NCBI GenBank assembly: GCA_917880885.1
Contig: OU862907.1
Span: forward strand, 67,513,072-67,577,071
Length of the DNA stretch: 64,000 nt
Origin: Limnephilus marmoratus
Taxonomy: Eukaryota > Arthropoda > Insecta > Trichoptera > Limnephilidae
Direction: 5' to 3'
The notes beneath the pieces were generated by a model. It did not search any database. It was not told where the DNA came from and was given only the letters and a program-made list of their open reading frames with translations. The translations under genes were made by a program, and so were the position numbers. Below are positions 1-11,007 of the stretch, one piece after another (within the stretch, counting starts at the first letter, position 1; each line of letters starts with the position of its first letter).

Positions 1-940
1 TAAGAACTGAGGCGACGGTTTACCGACAGTGGAAAAAAACCTTTTTCATGTCCTGACTGCAACTATTCCGAAAAAAAATAACTAAAACGACACTTGCTAA
101 CTCACAGTGATGAAAAACCTTTTTCTTGTCCCGACTGTAACTATTCATGCGCTACAAAACGGTATCTAAAAATTCACATGCTTACCCATACTGGACAAAA
201 ACCTTTTTCATGTCCGGACTGCAGTAATACAAGTTTTCAAAGGGAAGATTTAAAAATCTGCAGTACGATTCCCAGAAGAGAAAAATCGTTTTTCATGTTC
301 TGATTGTAACTATTCGTGTTCTCAAAAGGGATATATAAGAAGTCAGTTGCTGACTCAGTGCGGAGAGAAACCTTTTTCATGTTCCAACTGCAACTATTCA
401 TGTACTATGAAAAGAAATCTAAAAATCACACGTTTACCGACAATTTGGGAGGCGGGAATGGGTACCGCAGCCCCGGGAACCTTTATTGGATAACCAACAC
501 CTCTGCCTTAGGTCACCCCAAGTGGGTCGCTACGTTTGGTGATTTAGCGGGGGCGCCCGGGTTCATGGGGTGAGGTTTGTCTAGGTCTTGGAGGCGGATG
601 ACCAGGACATACTGATCCCCAGATTCCTACCCACCCCTTAAACCCTTTTCCTTCCCAGAACTCTCCTCTCCTTCCTTTCCTTAAAACAACCCTCCTCACA
701 GCATCCCCAAAGATGACATAGGCCCTGAGGGAAATTATTTTCCTCAGGGCCTCCTGTGTGGAGCTCATGTAAAAAAAAAAAAGTGGAAAAAACCTTATTT
801 CTTGTCGTGACTGCAACTTCTTATTCTCGAAAAAAAAATAATTAAAACGACACTTGCTAACTCACAGTGATGAAAAACCTTTTTCTTGTCCCGACTGTAA
901 CTATTCATGCGCTACAAAACGGTATCTAAAAATTCACACC
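1..940 (+). pseudogene. Decayed C2H2 zinc-finger array fragment
   Basis: Finger units of the local type (linker KPFSCPDCNYSC, C-X2-C-X12-H-X3-H) run in from the left edge, but stops and frameshifts break them. Two intact-looking fingers lie at 94-230, followed by frame changes near 240 and 300. The block at about 18-180 recurs at about 430-440 plus 783-940, so a multi-finger block of about 410 bp is tandemly duplicated; element G copy 1 sits exactly between the two copies. No upstream exon is visible because the window begins here. It is related to genes A, B, C and F and is probably non-functional. Confidence 0.8.
441..782 (+). mobile_element. Element G copy 1 (SINE-like, poly-A tailed)
   Basis: Starts CAATTTGGGAGGCGGG and ends in a 13-base A tail. 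The same 340-470 bp sequence occurs seven times in the window on both strands. No pol III A or B box is recognisable, so it could be a LINE-mobilised short element rather than a tRNA SINE. It interrupts the zinc-finger fragment between two finger repeats. Confidence 0.75.
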
Positions 941-1072
941 TACCTACCTTGTTTTTCAAACTGGTATTTCAGCACTAATAAACACGCTAAGACAATAATA
1001 ACTTATTCACTAATTCACGTCAGTCCAAAGATAACAATTCACTTCACGAGTCTACGTTAATCACAATATACG

Positions 1073-1480
1073 ACTCCAGATACGAATATCTACAGCCTGT
1101 ATGTCTGACGAATATCTACAGCGCATATGTTTAACTAATATCTACGAACTTCAGAGTGTTGATTAATATCTACAGAGCGTAGGTTTGACTAATCAGCTAA
1201 ATGTGCCCAATAGTCCGATATTAGGGATTTTTCCATAAATACTTACATAAATAAATTAAGTTTTTTATAGTGCATACGCAATATTACGTTATTCCAATAT
1301 GCTATACATAATTGCAAATCCAACCTCTGCCAGTGCTGTAGATATTCGTCAACACTTTGGTTCTCATAGATATTAATCAACAGTTTGAGCTGTAGATATT
1401 CGTCAACACTTTGATTCTCATAGATATTAGTTCGATTTTTTCAGTTTTTGGAATTCCTGTAGATATTAGTAGACGCCTCC
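1073..1480. mobile_element. Foldback-like element FB1 with 9-bp TSD
   Basis: Flanked by the direct repeat CAATATACG at 1064-1072 and 1481-1489. The left end is ACTCCAGATA and the right end GACGCCTCC. The left half is built from repeats containing ACTAATATCTAC and the right half from the reverse, GTAGATATTAGT, so the two halves form an inverted array. No coding capacity. A 9-bp TSD with repeat-built inverted arms is typical of Foldback elements of the MuDR group. Confidence 0.85.
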
Positions 1481-1814
1481 CAATATACGAACGAAATTAG
1501 AATGACACAAGGAATATTTCAGGGAAATCGCTGACTGAGCTAGGAACAAAAAAAAACGTTTTTCGGGAATCCCCGACCAATCAAGCCATAGAGTAAAATA
1601 ACAGTCAGTTTTAACGTGTAAAATATTTTTTTCGGCAATTTTGCACTTTCGTAAGTTTTTTCTCCACGTTCGAGTGTCACCCCCTCCTCGGGTGGCACCC
1701 GGGGCGGTCCGCCCCCCCCCCCCGCCCCCCCCTCGCTACGCTACTGTTAGTATCTGGGGCAACATTACTAAGAAACAAATATCTGAAATACTAGTCATTC
1801 AAAATAGAACCATA
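1481..1814. other. Non-coding; contains a hAT-type end
   Basis: No gene is seen. A C-rich block at about 1672-1746 ends GCTACGCTACTG, matching the right end of the element at 34348-34619. Its other end was not found. Confidence 0.4.
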
Positions 1815-2475
1815 AGGAATATATACCATCTGCCATGGGATACTCATATCAAATACTGACACTTCCCTTTACGATTTTTCCCTTTACGATTCTTCCAAAA
1901 CATAGGATCACCACTGCCATCCTACAAATAATTCAACACTCCTCACTCTCACCAACACTAAACAAGCCTTTAATTCCGTTACACAACAGCACAAAACATG
2001 ATCACAAAATCAAATTCACCTATCGTCATCTACTCACACGACTAAATTTTGAATTACCTAACTCCTTACAATACGTCGCACATACACAATACAATACATT
2101 ACCTAATGATTATAATTTAAAACCTCCAGCATCAAACAAAACATTTTCAAAATATTTTTTAACAACAATTTTGTAACTTTTTGTTACTCTTTTATATTCT
2201 TCAACTAACTATTTTTAAACAATAATTTATTGTTTATACAGGATATCTGAATTAATTTGTTTTCCTTGAGTGTCGTTATGTTTTAAAATCTAAGCACTAT
2301 TCTTTGAACTGCCCTTTAGTTCGTGTTCTTGTGTAAAAGGAATTTTATTTTAATTGTATAATGTTGTCTTTCCCGAAATTAGTTTTATTAAACTCATTGG
2401 GAATAGTGTATTGTAAATATTATGTTATGATTTTGTAATACATTATCACTAATAAAAATAAAATAAATTAAAAAA
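1815..2475 (+). pseudogene. Non-LTR retrotransposon 3' fragment (L1)
   Basis: The frame at 1835-2176 resembles the extreme C-terminus of jockey/CR1-type reverse transcriptase ORFs, with a YVAHTQYNTLPND motif matching YIAHTKYNQLPNE in the fragment at 23790-24288. It ends in a 3' tail of TAAAAATAAAATAAATT type. Heavily 5'-truncated, with no catalytic residues. The clade is an inference. Confidence 0.5.
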
Positions 2476-2916
2476 TACAATCAGAAATTTAAACTGAAAT
2501 GCATATTTATAGGAAAATGCCAAACCACATCTTTCTTTACAGTTCTCAGAAAAAAGGTCCTGATTACTTCAATTTCTTCTCATTTGAAACATGTGACACT
2601 TGAGCTTCATGAAGCATTAAAAACAATCAGAGTGTGCAATTCACAATAGGTAGAAGTGAAACTAAAGTAGACAGGGGTGGGAAGGCTACGAAGAACTGAA
2701 GACAGAGGAGGCTAATTATATATTATACTCTCTCATTCTCTCACAAGTTATTCGTGTATGATAAAGATAGACGCTTAAAAGAATATGTGCATATGGACGA
2801 AACAAAAGATAGAACGCGGGTGGCATTTTCGTATTCAAAATTCAAAAGTTCCGTCGAATACTGTCTCAAGGCCGACTAAAGTAGGAGGCCTGGGCACTCG
2901 TCGAATTTTGAGGTGT
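2476..2916. repeat. Non-coding; dispersed repeat Z
   Basis: About 2630-2765 matches 46730-46860 in inverse orientation (shared GGAGGCTACGAAG and CTCTCATTCTCT words); its continuation is at 9187-9312. No gene seen. Confidence 0.45.
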
Positions 2917-3151
2917 CAAATAGCCATTGGCGCACACACGAGGGGGGTTTTGGGGTTTAAACCCCCCCCCCGAATTTCGACGACAAGCATATATTATTTT
3001 TCCAATCAAAAGCAACATAAGCATGGGCGCCCGCAGGGGGGGCACTTGCCCCCCCCCTGGATTGATTGAAAATAGTCAAATAATGTTACTTTTATTTTAA
3101 ATATTTATTACTATAGTCAAATATTAGTAATTTATTCTTAAATGTAGAAAA

Positions 3152-3295
3152 GTGCGAAACCCTTTCTTCAGAAATAAAAATCCTATTTTATTCGAATGTT
3201 CCATTAATAACACAGCTTTAGAAAGAGTCACGGAAATGAGAGATCTTGGGATTATTTTGGATGAAAAACTAAGTTTCACCAATCGTATCCACCAA
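3152..3295 (+). pseudogene. LINE reverse transcriptase fragment, part 1 (L3)
   Basis: Encodes VTEMRDLGIILDEKLSFTN, a signature found after the catalytic core of jockey/CR1/R1-type reverse transcriptases. The frame breaks off at 3295 where element T1 is inserted, and the same protein resumes at about 5204. The 5' end, including the catalytic YxDD, is absent. Confidence 0.7.
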
Positions 3296-5203
3296 ATAGG
3301 CCGCTTGCATCATATTTTTTTTTCCGGTTTAGGCAAATATTTTATTTTTTTTATTTTATTTTACTTTATTTGGGAAACAAACAGTTGTACATATTTTATT
3401 AAATAATTACATTTGACAAATTTGCATGAACCAGTGAAGTTTCCACATTTGAGAATATTCTAAGACATGCTGTATTTTTTTTAATCGTATTTGAAACCCT
3501 GGCGATTTTTTGAAAATATCAAACCGAAAAATCTGACCATTTTTTAAAAACCGGAAAGACGGGACATAATTTTATGGGTGCGAAAAAACGATAATTACAT
3601 AGCCGAAAATCATTTTTAAAATAAACAAAAATTTTAACAAAACAAAAAACGACTTCAAAAAATGCACTAAAAAGTAAAAAAATAATTTCGTATTCTTCTA
3701 CAACTTCATAACCGACTTACTTTTTCTACTCATCAATATGTAGGTACGACTGTCATTTTTGGAATCGGTGTCAGTCATGGTAAGTTTATAACTACATACA
3801 TAGTTATAGGTGAGATGTGCTTGTGTCGCACGAGCGACTTGACGAGGCGAGAGCAGGGCCGCGGCGTGAGGGGAGCTGTCAAGTAAACACGCCGCGCCAG
3901 GCCGGGTACCTTTGCTGATACCGACTCCAAAAATAACAATCGTACCTACATATTGATGAGTAGAAAAAGTAAGTCGATTATGAAGTTGTAGAAGAATACG
4001 AAATTATTTTTTTACTTTTTAGTGCATTTCTTGAAGTCGTTTTTTGTTTTGTTAAAATTTTTGTTTATTTTTTGATTTTTAGTGAATCCGAAGTACACTA
4101 ATTTGTCTGAATATGGGTAGATCTACTAAACGTGCTGCTCATATAAGACAGACATAATTTGACCATAACGACATTAGGGTCAAATTAAGAGATTCGGCCG
4201 AGTTTCGTTAATTTGCTCCTAAGAATTGAAGAGTTCCGTTACTTTGTCATGGATCCGATAATCAGAACCTAACCAAACTCTAATCAATTTATTCTTGAAG
4301 TACATCCTTTCCAATAAAAAAAGAATCATTGAAATCGGTTGGCGTGATATTGAGTTATTCGTCCATTTGTCGCTCACATACTTTATGCAAATTTAAGACT
4401 TATATGGTTTTCTCATGGATGCCATTGTCAGAACTAAACCAAATTAAAATGGGACCACATGGGAAGCACCAGCTTTCAAATAAAAAAAGAATCATCAAAA
4501 TTGATTCACCCACTCGAAAGTTCTGAGGTAACAAACATAAAAAAAAAAAAAAAAAATACAGTCGAATTGAGAACCTCCTCCTTTTTGAAGTCGTTTAATA
4601 AAAATAACGTTTTCCGCATGAGTGGCACAGGAGAATAACGAAGAATACCAAAAATATTACATCTCATAAATATTTTTTTCCTTGATCCATCTTATTGATC
4701 ATAAATTCAATGTTCGACGTCTATGTTACTAAATCCAATGTAATATACTTGTACTTGTAAATTATAAAAATAATAAGAATATTATAAAATTTGATTTTGT
4801 TAAAATCAGCACCATTACCATTATACCTCTAAAACACGTACAGACAGCATAAAATGTACGGGGTTCTCTTCATAACATCGGTCAAAAAGTCAAACCAAAT
4901 GATAAGTTCGCAGAGAACAAACAATAAATCAAGTGAACCTTAAATGTCAAATTCAAAAATTCGCCTGAAATCAAAGTGTTGCCATAAAAAAAAATCAAAG
5001 CGGAATTTTACAAAATAAATAGGAACATTTTCGGAGACTGGACTATTTCATGTAGTGACGTCACGAGCCCAAATAATGGATTCATTATTTTTAAAAAAGG
5101 TACATTTCTAAAAAAATTTACAAACATTTTTGTAATCTTAGTAAAAAAATTCTATCCACATGATTTTTTCCAAGTCGTTATGAAATCCATGCAAGTGGCC
5201 TAG
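3296..5203. mobile_element. DNA element T copy 1, splitting the LINE
   Basis: Ends ATAGGCCGCTTGCAT and ATGCAAGTGGCCTA are inverted repeats shared with 44404-45222; the left-end family also occurs at 16903 and 40263. It separates two parts of one LINE frame. It is longer than the other copies because of a nested insertion at about 3618-4597. No coding capacity. Confidence 0.7.
3618..4597. mobile_element. Nested element with hairpin arms inside T1
   Basis: Absent from copy T2. Ends are AACGACTTCAAAAA-like and TTTTTGAAGTCGTT. Within it, 3621-3770 and 3922-4071 are near-perfect inverted arms of about 150 bp around a GC-rich loop. Confidence 0.55.
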
Positions 5204-5660
5204 TATGAACAAAGGTATGAAAACATCAGGCTTCGTATTAAGAACAACTAAAAACTTTGATTCCATAGAAGCCATTAAACTATTATAATATAATGTATCT
5301 CTATTTAGAAGCCAAATTGAATATAACTCGGTAGTTTGGTCTCCATCTTACAAAATTCACATTAACATTGAACGAATACAAAAAAAAAATCCTGCGTTTT
5401 GTAAATTTTAAATTAAATATCCCACTACAAGACTTAAAATATAATCTATCACTAAATATTCTAAAAATATACGCACTAGAAGACAGACGTAAAATAAACG
5501 ACTTAACATTTTTATTCAAAATACTTAACTCTAAATTCGACTGTTGCGAACTCCTGCAACTCATAAACTTACGAATACCGTCAGTTACCACACGACCAAA
5601 TACACTATTCTACTGCAGTCCGTTCACCATACAAATACGCTACAGTAAATTAAAACTACG
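5204..5660 (+). pseudogene. LINE reverse transcriptase fragment, part 2 (L3)
   Basis: Continues the frame interrupted at 3295. It reads through a decayed thumb region (KKILRFVNFKLNIPLQDL, then LEDRRKINDLTFLFKIL), typical of the C-terminal part of jockey/CR1-type ORF2. Stops are present near 5230-5330. It is cut at 5660 by SINE copy S1. Confidence 0.65.
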
Positions 5661-6071
5661 TTTTTTTTTTACACGAATACTGTACAAGAGTCCCAACTGC
5701 TCCCGTCTGGAGCCAGTGAGACTATGGTATCCCCAATTGGGGTATGTTGTGAGGCTGAAGTTAGTGGGGAGGGGAAGGAGATAGGGAAGAGGAAGGTGAG
5801 GAAGTAAATGGCTATTCAGATCTGGTCACCAAACACGGCTAAAGCCATTTCAAGCAACGTTTCAATTCTGAATGGTGGTCTTACACCAGTGCGATACTGA
5901 GAGTATCTTCCACTCTGGAACGTGCCGGAAATATACCATATATTATTTTAAATTAATAAATTGTGAAATAACACAAATTAAACAAATAAAATTTATTTGC
6001 CACGCCGGGATTCGATCCCGCTACCTTCGGAGTGCTAGTTAAGAGCCTTACCACTGGACTACGCCGGCCGT
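5661..6071 (-). mobile_element. tRNA-derived SINE copy S1
   Basis: Reads on the minus strand from a tRNA-like head (A-box-like AGTCCAGTGGTAAGGC, B box GGGATCGAATCCC near 6007-6020) to a T run at 5661-5670, the complement of its A tail. It belongs to the same subfamily as S4 (50046). Confidence 0.8.
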
Positions 6072-6679
6072 CAAACGTCTACGTTAAAACATTACTAAAA
6101 ATATTTTGCCCCCCCTTGGAAAATTTTCTGCGGGCGCCCATGAACATAAGAAACGTTTAGATAAATCTGTACGCAAAATTACTTAGGAAGTTTTGCGTAC
6201 GAAAATTTCTTAGGAAGAACTCCGGTGCTCGCGGTGCTACAGCTGGCCGGCTACCAGTAACACTCGCGATCGCCGCACGGTGCGTTGTGCGAAAAGCATA
6301 ATTTTACAATATGACCGGATGTCCCCGCCCGCTCTCCCCTCCCGCCCGCGGCACCACTCTCCAAGACCATGCACAGCTAGTGCTGCCAGATGCGTTGTTT
6401 TTTGGTTAATTTATACATCCATGGTATATAAAATTAAACATTTCTAATAAAACCTGTTTTTTTACCGATCACCAAGGCAGTTTTCGGGATACGTTTTTTT
6501 AGCATGGGTCGTGTAGGGGAAAATGATGAATTCAGAAATATAGTACTTAAACTCTGAACTTCGGTACGGTTATGGGTTCTCAAGGCCACTTATCTAATTA
6601 TTATGCTTGTCAACAAATAGTATCTATTATGTTAGAAAATAATAAAAATTTACCTAGACCCTAGACTAACTACGATAAA

Positions 6680-7584
6680 TGTGGTGTCCCAAAAGAAAGT
6701 TGATATTTAGTGGATCGATTTAAAAAAAAGTAAGGGTTCTATCGATAAAATGTTTATTTAATACTAAAATACACCATTTGGGAATTTATTTCTGAAAAAT
6801 AATATCGTCCAAATGTAAACCCTCACGTTCGCGGCATTCAATTAAATCGGAGAGTAAAATTTCTTATGATGGCTCGCCAGGTAGGCTTCGTGATGGCTGC
6901 CATTTCGTGACGGATATTTTCTTTTACTTGCATCAGGGAAGTCGGATTTTTGACGTACACTTTAGATTTGAGATAACCCCACAGGAAAAAGTCCATAGGG
7001 GTTAGGTCAGGACCAAGAGGAGGCCAATTTATGTCATCTCTCCTGGAGGTCAATTTGCCAGAGAAAATTTCACGAACTCATGGCAGAGACGTATTGGACG
7101 TATGTAATGTTGCTCCGTCTTGCCGGAACCATGTTCTTTGGTTATAACCAGTAAGTTTGTAGGGGTGCAGCATTAGGTATTTGTGCAAAATGCTGTGTAA
7201 CGATGATCTATGCACATTTAAAGCACTTGCGCGCTTCCGAATCGAAAAGTTTAAGTCGTCACGAAAAGACTGATAAACACTCTCTACATTTTCTACCGTT
7301 CTCGATAGCCTTGGTCGCCCGATCTCTTCAAACTTTTTGACCGAGGAAATGAGAGGAATGCTTGGCGCATCATTGAATTGACGAAAACCTCAAATATTGC
7401 AGAATCTTCTACGCGCCACAGTCGCCGAATCACTATTTTTGTAAAACTCACGCGAGAAATGCTTCATAGCGACTAAATTCCCAAGAGCCAGACTACTGAT
7501 TGACGTACCCCCCGCGCTCCTCGGAAAAGTTGCGTTCACACAGAAAGCAAAACAAATATCAACTTTCTTTTGGGACACCCTGTA
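6680..7584 (-). mobile_element. mariner-type transposon
   Basis: Terminal inverted repeats GGTGTCCCAAAAGAAAGTTG lie at both ends. The right end reads CTGTA next to TA, consistent with a TA target; the left TA is degraded. About 905 bp, the expected size for mariner, encoding the broken transposase 6838-7578. Confidence 0.75.
6838..7578 (-). pseudogene. Broken mariner-family transposase
   Basis: On the minus strand an N-terminal piece (FSREFYKNSDSATVARRRF, helix-turn-helix-like) is followed, after frameshifts and stops, by a central GRPRLSRTVENVE-like stretch. The C-terminal catalytic region NWPPLGPDLTPMDFFLWGYL contains the PDL-P-DFFLWG signature of Tc1/mariner DDE/D enzymes common in insect genomes. 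At least two frame changes separate the pieces, so no active enzyme is expected. It starts inside the right terminal repeat, which is unusual and suggests the true start codon is degraded or further in. Confidence 0.75.
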
Positions 7585-8330
7585 TAAAAATTAAATTATT
7601 TTAATAACAGAGGATTTTTTTTCTCCCTCATCTCATGGATTTGAAAAAACTTTATAATTATTATTTAATTTAATAAAGTTCTGTAAATTTAACTTGATAA
7701 CAAAAAAATATTGCGTGTAGGTACTTAAAAAAAACATAATATTCAAAGAAATATTGTAAAACTATCTTATTTAATAAACTATTATTTCCTTATTTAAAAT
7801 TTCAATTAAAACACGGTAAATTTAGGAAAACACGGTATTTCATTCTTGGGATATGGCAGCACTAAGACGCTCCGGTCCATCACACATCACAACAAACACG
7901 TTGATATTGTTGACAGACGAGTTATTTACGCGCTTCGTAGCATTAGTGCATAGTGGAACGTGCGACGTGCATAATATTATTGTACTTAATGGTTTAAATT
8001 TTTCACTCGGGTCCCAAGTTATTGTTTATAAATTTAAAATGTCGAGACGTCAGCAGAAAATGCCAGATTTTTTCTCGAAAAAGACAAAATTAAATTCCGT
8101 ACCGGAAGAAGAGTTGTTCATTAAAAATGAAGGTATTTAAAGCAATTTAAATAAAACTATTCGGGATATTACATGATACTGTTGTCAAAATTTATTGTGT
8201 CATTTGTATGTGCAATTTATTGTTATGTAGTATTTATATAGGTATGTAATTAATATACAATAACATAATAAGTAAATATATAAGGGCAGAGTGATGACTG
8301 ACGACAAACATATTATAACAAAGTAATGAC
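7585..8330 (+). other. Outer-hAT interior with exon-like 8039-8132
   Basis: ATG at 8039 opens MSRRQQKMPDFFSKK, reminiscent of the N-termini of hAT-type transposases, and runs to a possible donor (GAAG/GTATTT) after 8132 in phase 1. No downstream exon was found, consistent with loss of the catalytic part. Otherwise AT-rich. Confidence 0.3.
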
Positions 8331-8412
8331 CAATTTGTAAGGCGGGTATGGGTACCGCCGCCCCGGTAACCATTAATTGACCAACACCTCTGCTGTAGGT
8401 CACTCCAAGTGG
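8331..8412 (+). mobile_element. Element G copy 2, 3'-truncated
   Basis: Only the first 80 bp of element G are present, starting CAATTTGTAAGGCGGG. Confidence 0.6.
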
Positions 8413-8652
8413 CAAAAAAATTTCGCCTGCGGCGCATCTTCTATGCGTATGCATTTTTTAATGAAGGGGGGAGGGGCGTTGAAGAGAATTCTATACTTGG
8501 ATAGTGCGCAGTGAGCTAGATAAGGCTAGGAACCTCTGATATACACTGTACATTAGTATATAAACGTTTGAATAGATATGGATACAGCATGCATTTTATG
8601 TTTTGTAAAACCCCCCCCGAATTTTTTTTCTGTGTGCGCCACTGCAAATAGC

Positions 8653-9892
8653 TATAATGAACAACGATAGTTTGCAAATGGCGTTGATTGTTATTGTATT
8701 TATTGTTTCTGCTGATTTGTATGTTGTTTTACCGCAGGCAATTAAATAAAGAATCATTAGATTATTATTATAAAAAGTAAATTTTACTTAGCGACGGCAT
8801 GGCATCGACTTTGCAATTTGGCTGTTGCGCATCCAGACCTGTACTTTAGTAGGCCTTGAGTTCTCTAATGACGCATAAAATCTTAGGGCGGAAAGCAATT
8901 GTATTATTTTTATAATCGATAATAATAAGTAATTTTGCATGTATTTACAAATGAAATGTTATTCCTTCGCTTTTACGACTGTTTACCGTGTAATGGAAAC
9001 ATTCTCTCATCACACAGGAGGGAATTTTGGCGCTTTTTAATGCAATTTACTTACTAGTTGGACACGACCTTACTCGACGCATGGCAGTTTAGTACTAAAG
9101 TACTAGAAATCGAGTACTCTACAATTGTCTTGTTGTTGGCTTCCCATTTTGAGATTTCTACCCCGCGTCTAAAGTATGTAACGTCTTTATTCTCTCACAG
9201 GTTAAATCCAGAGATGTATGTGTTGGTTTCCTTTAAGTGTCCCTGTTTTTAGTTTCATCGAGTTTAAAATTACAATTTTTTAAATCCAAGAAGTTGTCAC
9301 TTCAAAAGTGTTATATTTGTAGCATTAAAACATTTTTACTTTGCTTATGAACAACAAAACTCCATATTGAAGAGTGTTTCTTATTTAAAAATGATAACCT
9401 AGATCCTTGATTAGTCCGCGCTATACGGTATCACTTCTGCATACATAAACAATGGACGTTATCCACCACTTACCCGCCCTGGTATAAGTAACAGATGGTT
9501 ACTCCTTCAAGGCCTTTGCATTTTTGAAAGAACGAAGCTAAATTTAATTTAGCATACATAAACCAATGACGTTCTTTATTTTATTTTTATTTTATTTTGC
9601 AGAAACAAAAAGTACATTAATACATAATGGAAAATAGTCACAAAGTTATATAATTAATACAATAATTGGTACCAATGACATGTCGCTGTTATATGCTTAT
9701 GTTTTTGTGAGATAAATAATACATTATACCTAAATTAAATTAATAAATTATTGAAGGAGAGGGGTGTGTGAGAGTGTTTGTATGTGTGAGGGTGCGCGTG
9801 AGGGTGTGTGGATGTGTGTGGATGTGTGTATTATGTGTGCGAATTCAGTGTGCTAAAAATGTTTTTCTTAAATAAATTTTTCTTATATATAT
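8653..9892. repeat. Non-coding repeats upstream of gene A
   Basis: 8863-9185 is repeated at 10127-10460. 9187-9312 continues repeat Z. 9411-9560 matches the flanks of the hAT at 16334-18699 and includes its empty site. 9765-9835 is a GT-rich low-complexity tract. No gene seen. Confidence 0.6.
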
Positions 9893-10265
9893 ATAGTCTC
9901 ACATACTCGCAAAATAATGTGGCAAGTAAGCAACACTCTTTTGTTTTCAGCGGTTTTCAGTAATTTCTTAATTCAAAAGTTATTCATCTATTAAAAAGAT
10001 ATGCTACTTCCACACTGAAGCCAAACTTCCAACTCGAACTTCCAACGCACGAACTACCATTCTACACAATCGTCCGAAACTTTGAAGTTGGAAGTTGGCC
10101 TCAGTGTGGCCGTACTGTGTGTTTTTCTCTAATGACGCATAAAATTGTCGGACGGGAAACATGAAAATAAATTGTATCGTTTATATTTATAATAATCGAT
10201 ATAATAAGTAATTTTTGTGTACATATAAATGAAATGTTATTTCTTCTCTTTTACTACTATTTGGG
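9893..10265 (+). repeat. Inverted-repeat partner of 14436-14750
   Basis: From GTCTCACATACTCGC rightward the sequence recurs, reverse-complemented, at 14436-14750, including a small MITE. The two copies flank the whole of gene A. Confidence 0.7.
10010..10109. mobile_element. 100-bp MITE with CCACACTGA-type ends
   Basis: Inverted ends CCACACTGAAGCC and GGCCTCAGTGTGG. A second copy lies at 14559-14644 inside the inverted repeat partner. Confidence 0.6.
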
Positions 10266-10460
10266 TGGTCGTGGAAGCATTTTCTCATCACACAGGAGGC
10301 ATTTTGGCACTTTAAAATGCAATTTTCCTACTGGTAAGACACGACCTTACTCGACAAGTACAGTTTAGTAGTATAGTACCAGAAATCGAGACCAGTGCAA
10401 TTGCCTTGCTTTTGGCTTCCCACTTTGAGATTTCTACCCCGCGTCTATTTATACAACGTC
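10127..10460 (+). repeat. Direct repeat of 8863-9185
   Basis: Begins CTCTAATGACGCATAAAA and ends near CTACCCCGCGTCT in both copies. In this copy the end is followed by TATTTATA, a possible TATA-like element about 280 bp upstream of the gene A exon. Confidence 0.6.
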
Positions 10461-10504
10461 ATTGACATAAACAGTCATTTCACCACAATTTAAACAACGG
10501 CCCT

Positions 10505-10575
10505 CGTGATGGATTCCGCTCTCTAAAACACACTGACTGAAGAAAGAGAAGGCGCCTCACGGCAAAATAACTCAA
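10505..10575 (+). other. Penelope-tail-like module upstream of gene A
   Basis: CGTGATGGATTCC, then CTCTCTAAAAC, then GAAGAAAGAGAAGGCGCCTCA aligns with 39975-39895 (minus, upstream of gene C) and more loosely with the Penelope tail at 29425-29525. It may mark the ancestral 5' non-coding exon or promoter region of the zinc-finger family. Confidence 0.5.
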
Positions 10576-10745
10576 ACAAAATATAAATAATATATTTGGC
10601 CGTGAAAATATCAAATCAAATCCATTTTTTTTATATTTTGTTTTGCTCCTCTCGGAGAGGGACGACCGTAATTTGTAATGTTAAACGCTTTTCTTGTTCC
10701 TTTTGGCATATAATCAATATGTTTATTTATGTGTTGTTTTCACAG

Positions 10746-10895
10746 GCAGCATTTGCGTGGAAACTGTTGCCATCAAGGCGGAACCTGAACCCCAAGAAGA
10801 TGAAGGGAGTATTCCTAATGTGAAAATTGACATAGATCTGCCGAATGTTAAAAAGGAATGCTTAGAACGCTTTGAAATAATTACCCAGGCAGCAG
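10746..10895 (+). CDS. Zinc-finger gene A, symmetrical small exon
   Basis: A 150-bp exon between a TTTTCACAG acceptor and a CAG/GTAAAA donor, in phase 1 at both ends. It encodes an acidic segment with AIKAEPEPQEDEG near the start and LPNVKKECLE near the end; both contain psi-K-x-E, the consensus for SUMO attachment. The frame continues across the 112-bp intron into the finger exon at 11008 as a Gly codon. About 70 bp upstream lies CTCTCGGAGAGGGACGACCG, conserved before the equivalent exons of C and F. There is no ATG, so an upstream coding exon is needed; none was recognised for this copy. Confidence 0.82.
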
Positions 10896-11007
10896 GTAAA
10901 ACCTATGTTTTTGTTTAGAAGGATTAGTTCCTGGTTTTCTTTTTTTTTACACTTTAAGGAATTTTTGCTTACCTTCACTTCATTAACTTTCCTAATTCAT
11001 TTTTCAG

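Larger units (their letters stand above)
3022..6142. mobile_element. Inner hAT transposon nested in the outer hAT
   Basis: Perfect 15-bp terminal inverted repeats CATGGGCGCCCGCAG, flanked by AACATAAG at 3014-3021 and 6143-6150. It carries the split LINE fragment, a further DNA element and a SINE, all inserted later or carried as cargo. No transposase was recognised. Confidence 0.88.
2925..8644. mobile_element. Outer hAT transposon, 5.7 kb composite
   Basis: Starts CATTGGCGCACAC and ends GTGTGCGCCACTG, flanked by the exact 8-bp repeat CAAATAGC at 2917-2924 and 8645-8652, which is the hAT signature. The interior is swollen by nested insertions: a second hAT (3022-6142), a mariner (6680-7584) and a piece of element G (8331). 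Only a short 5' exon-like frame of possible transposase remains (8039-8132). Confidence 0.85.
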
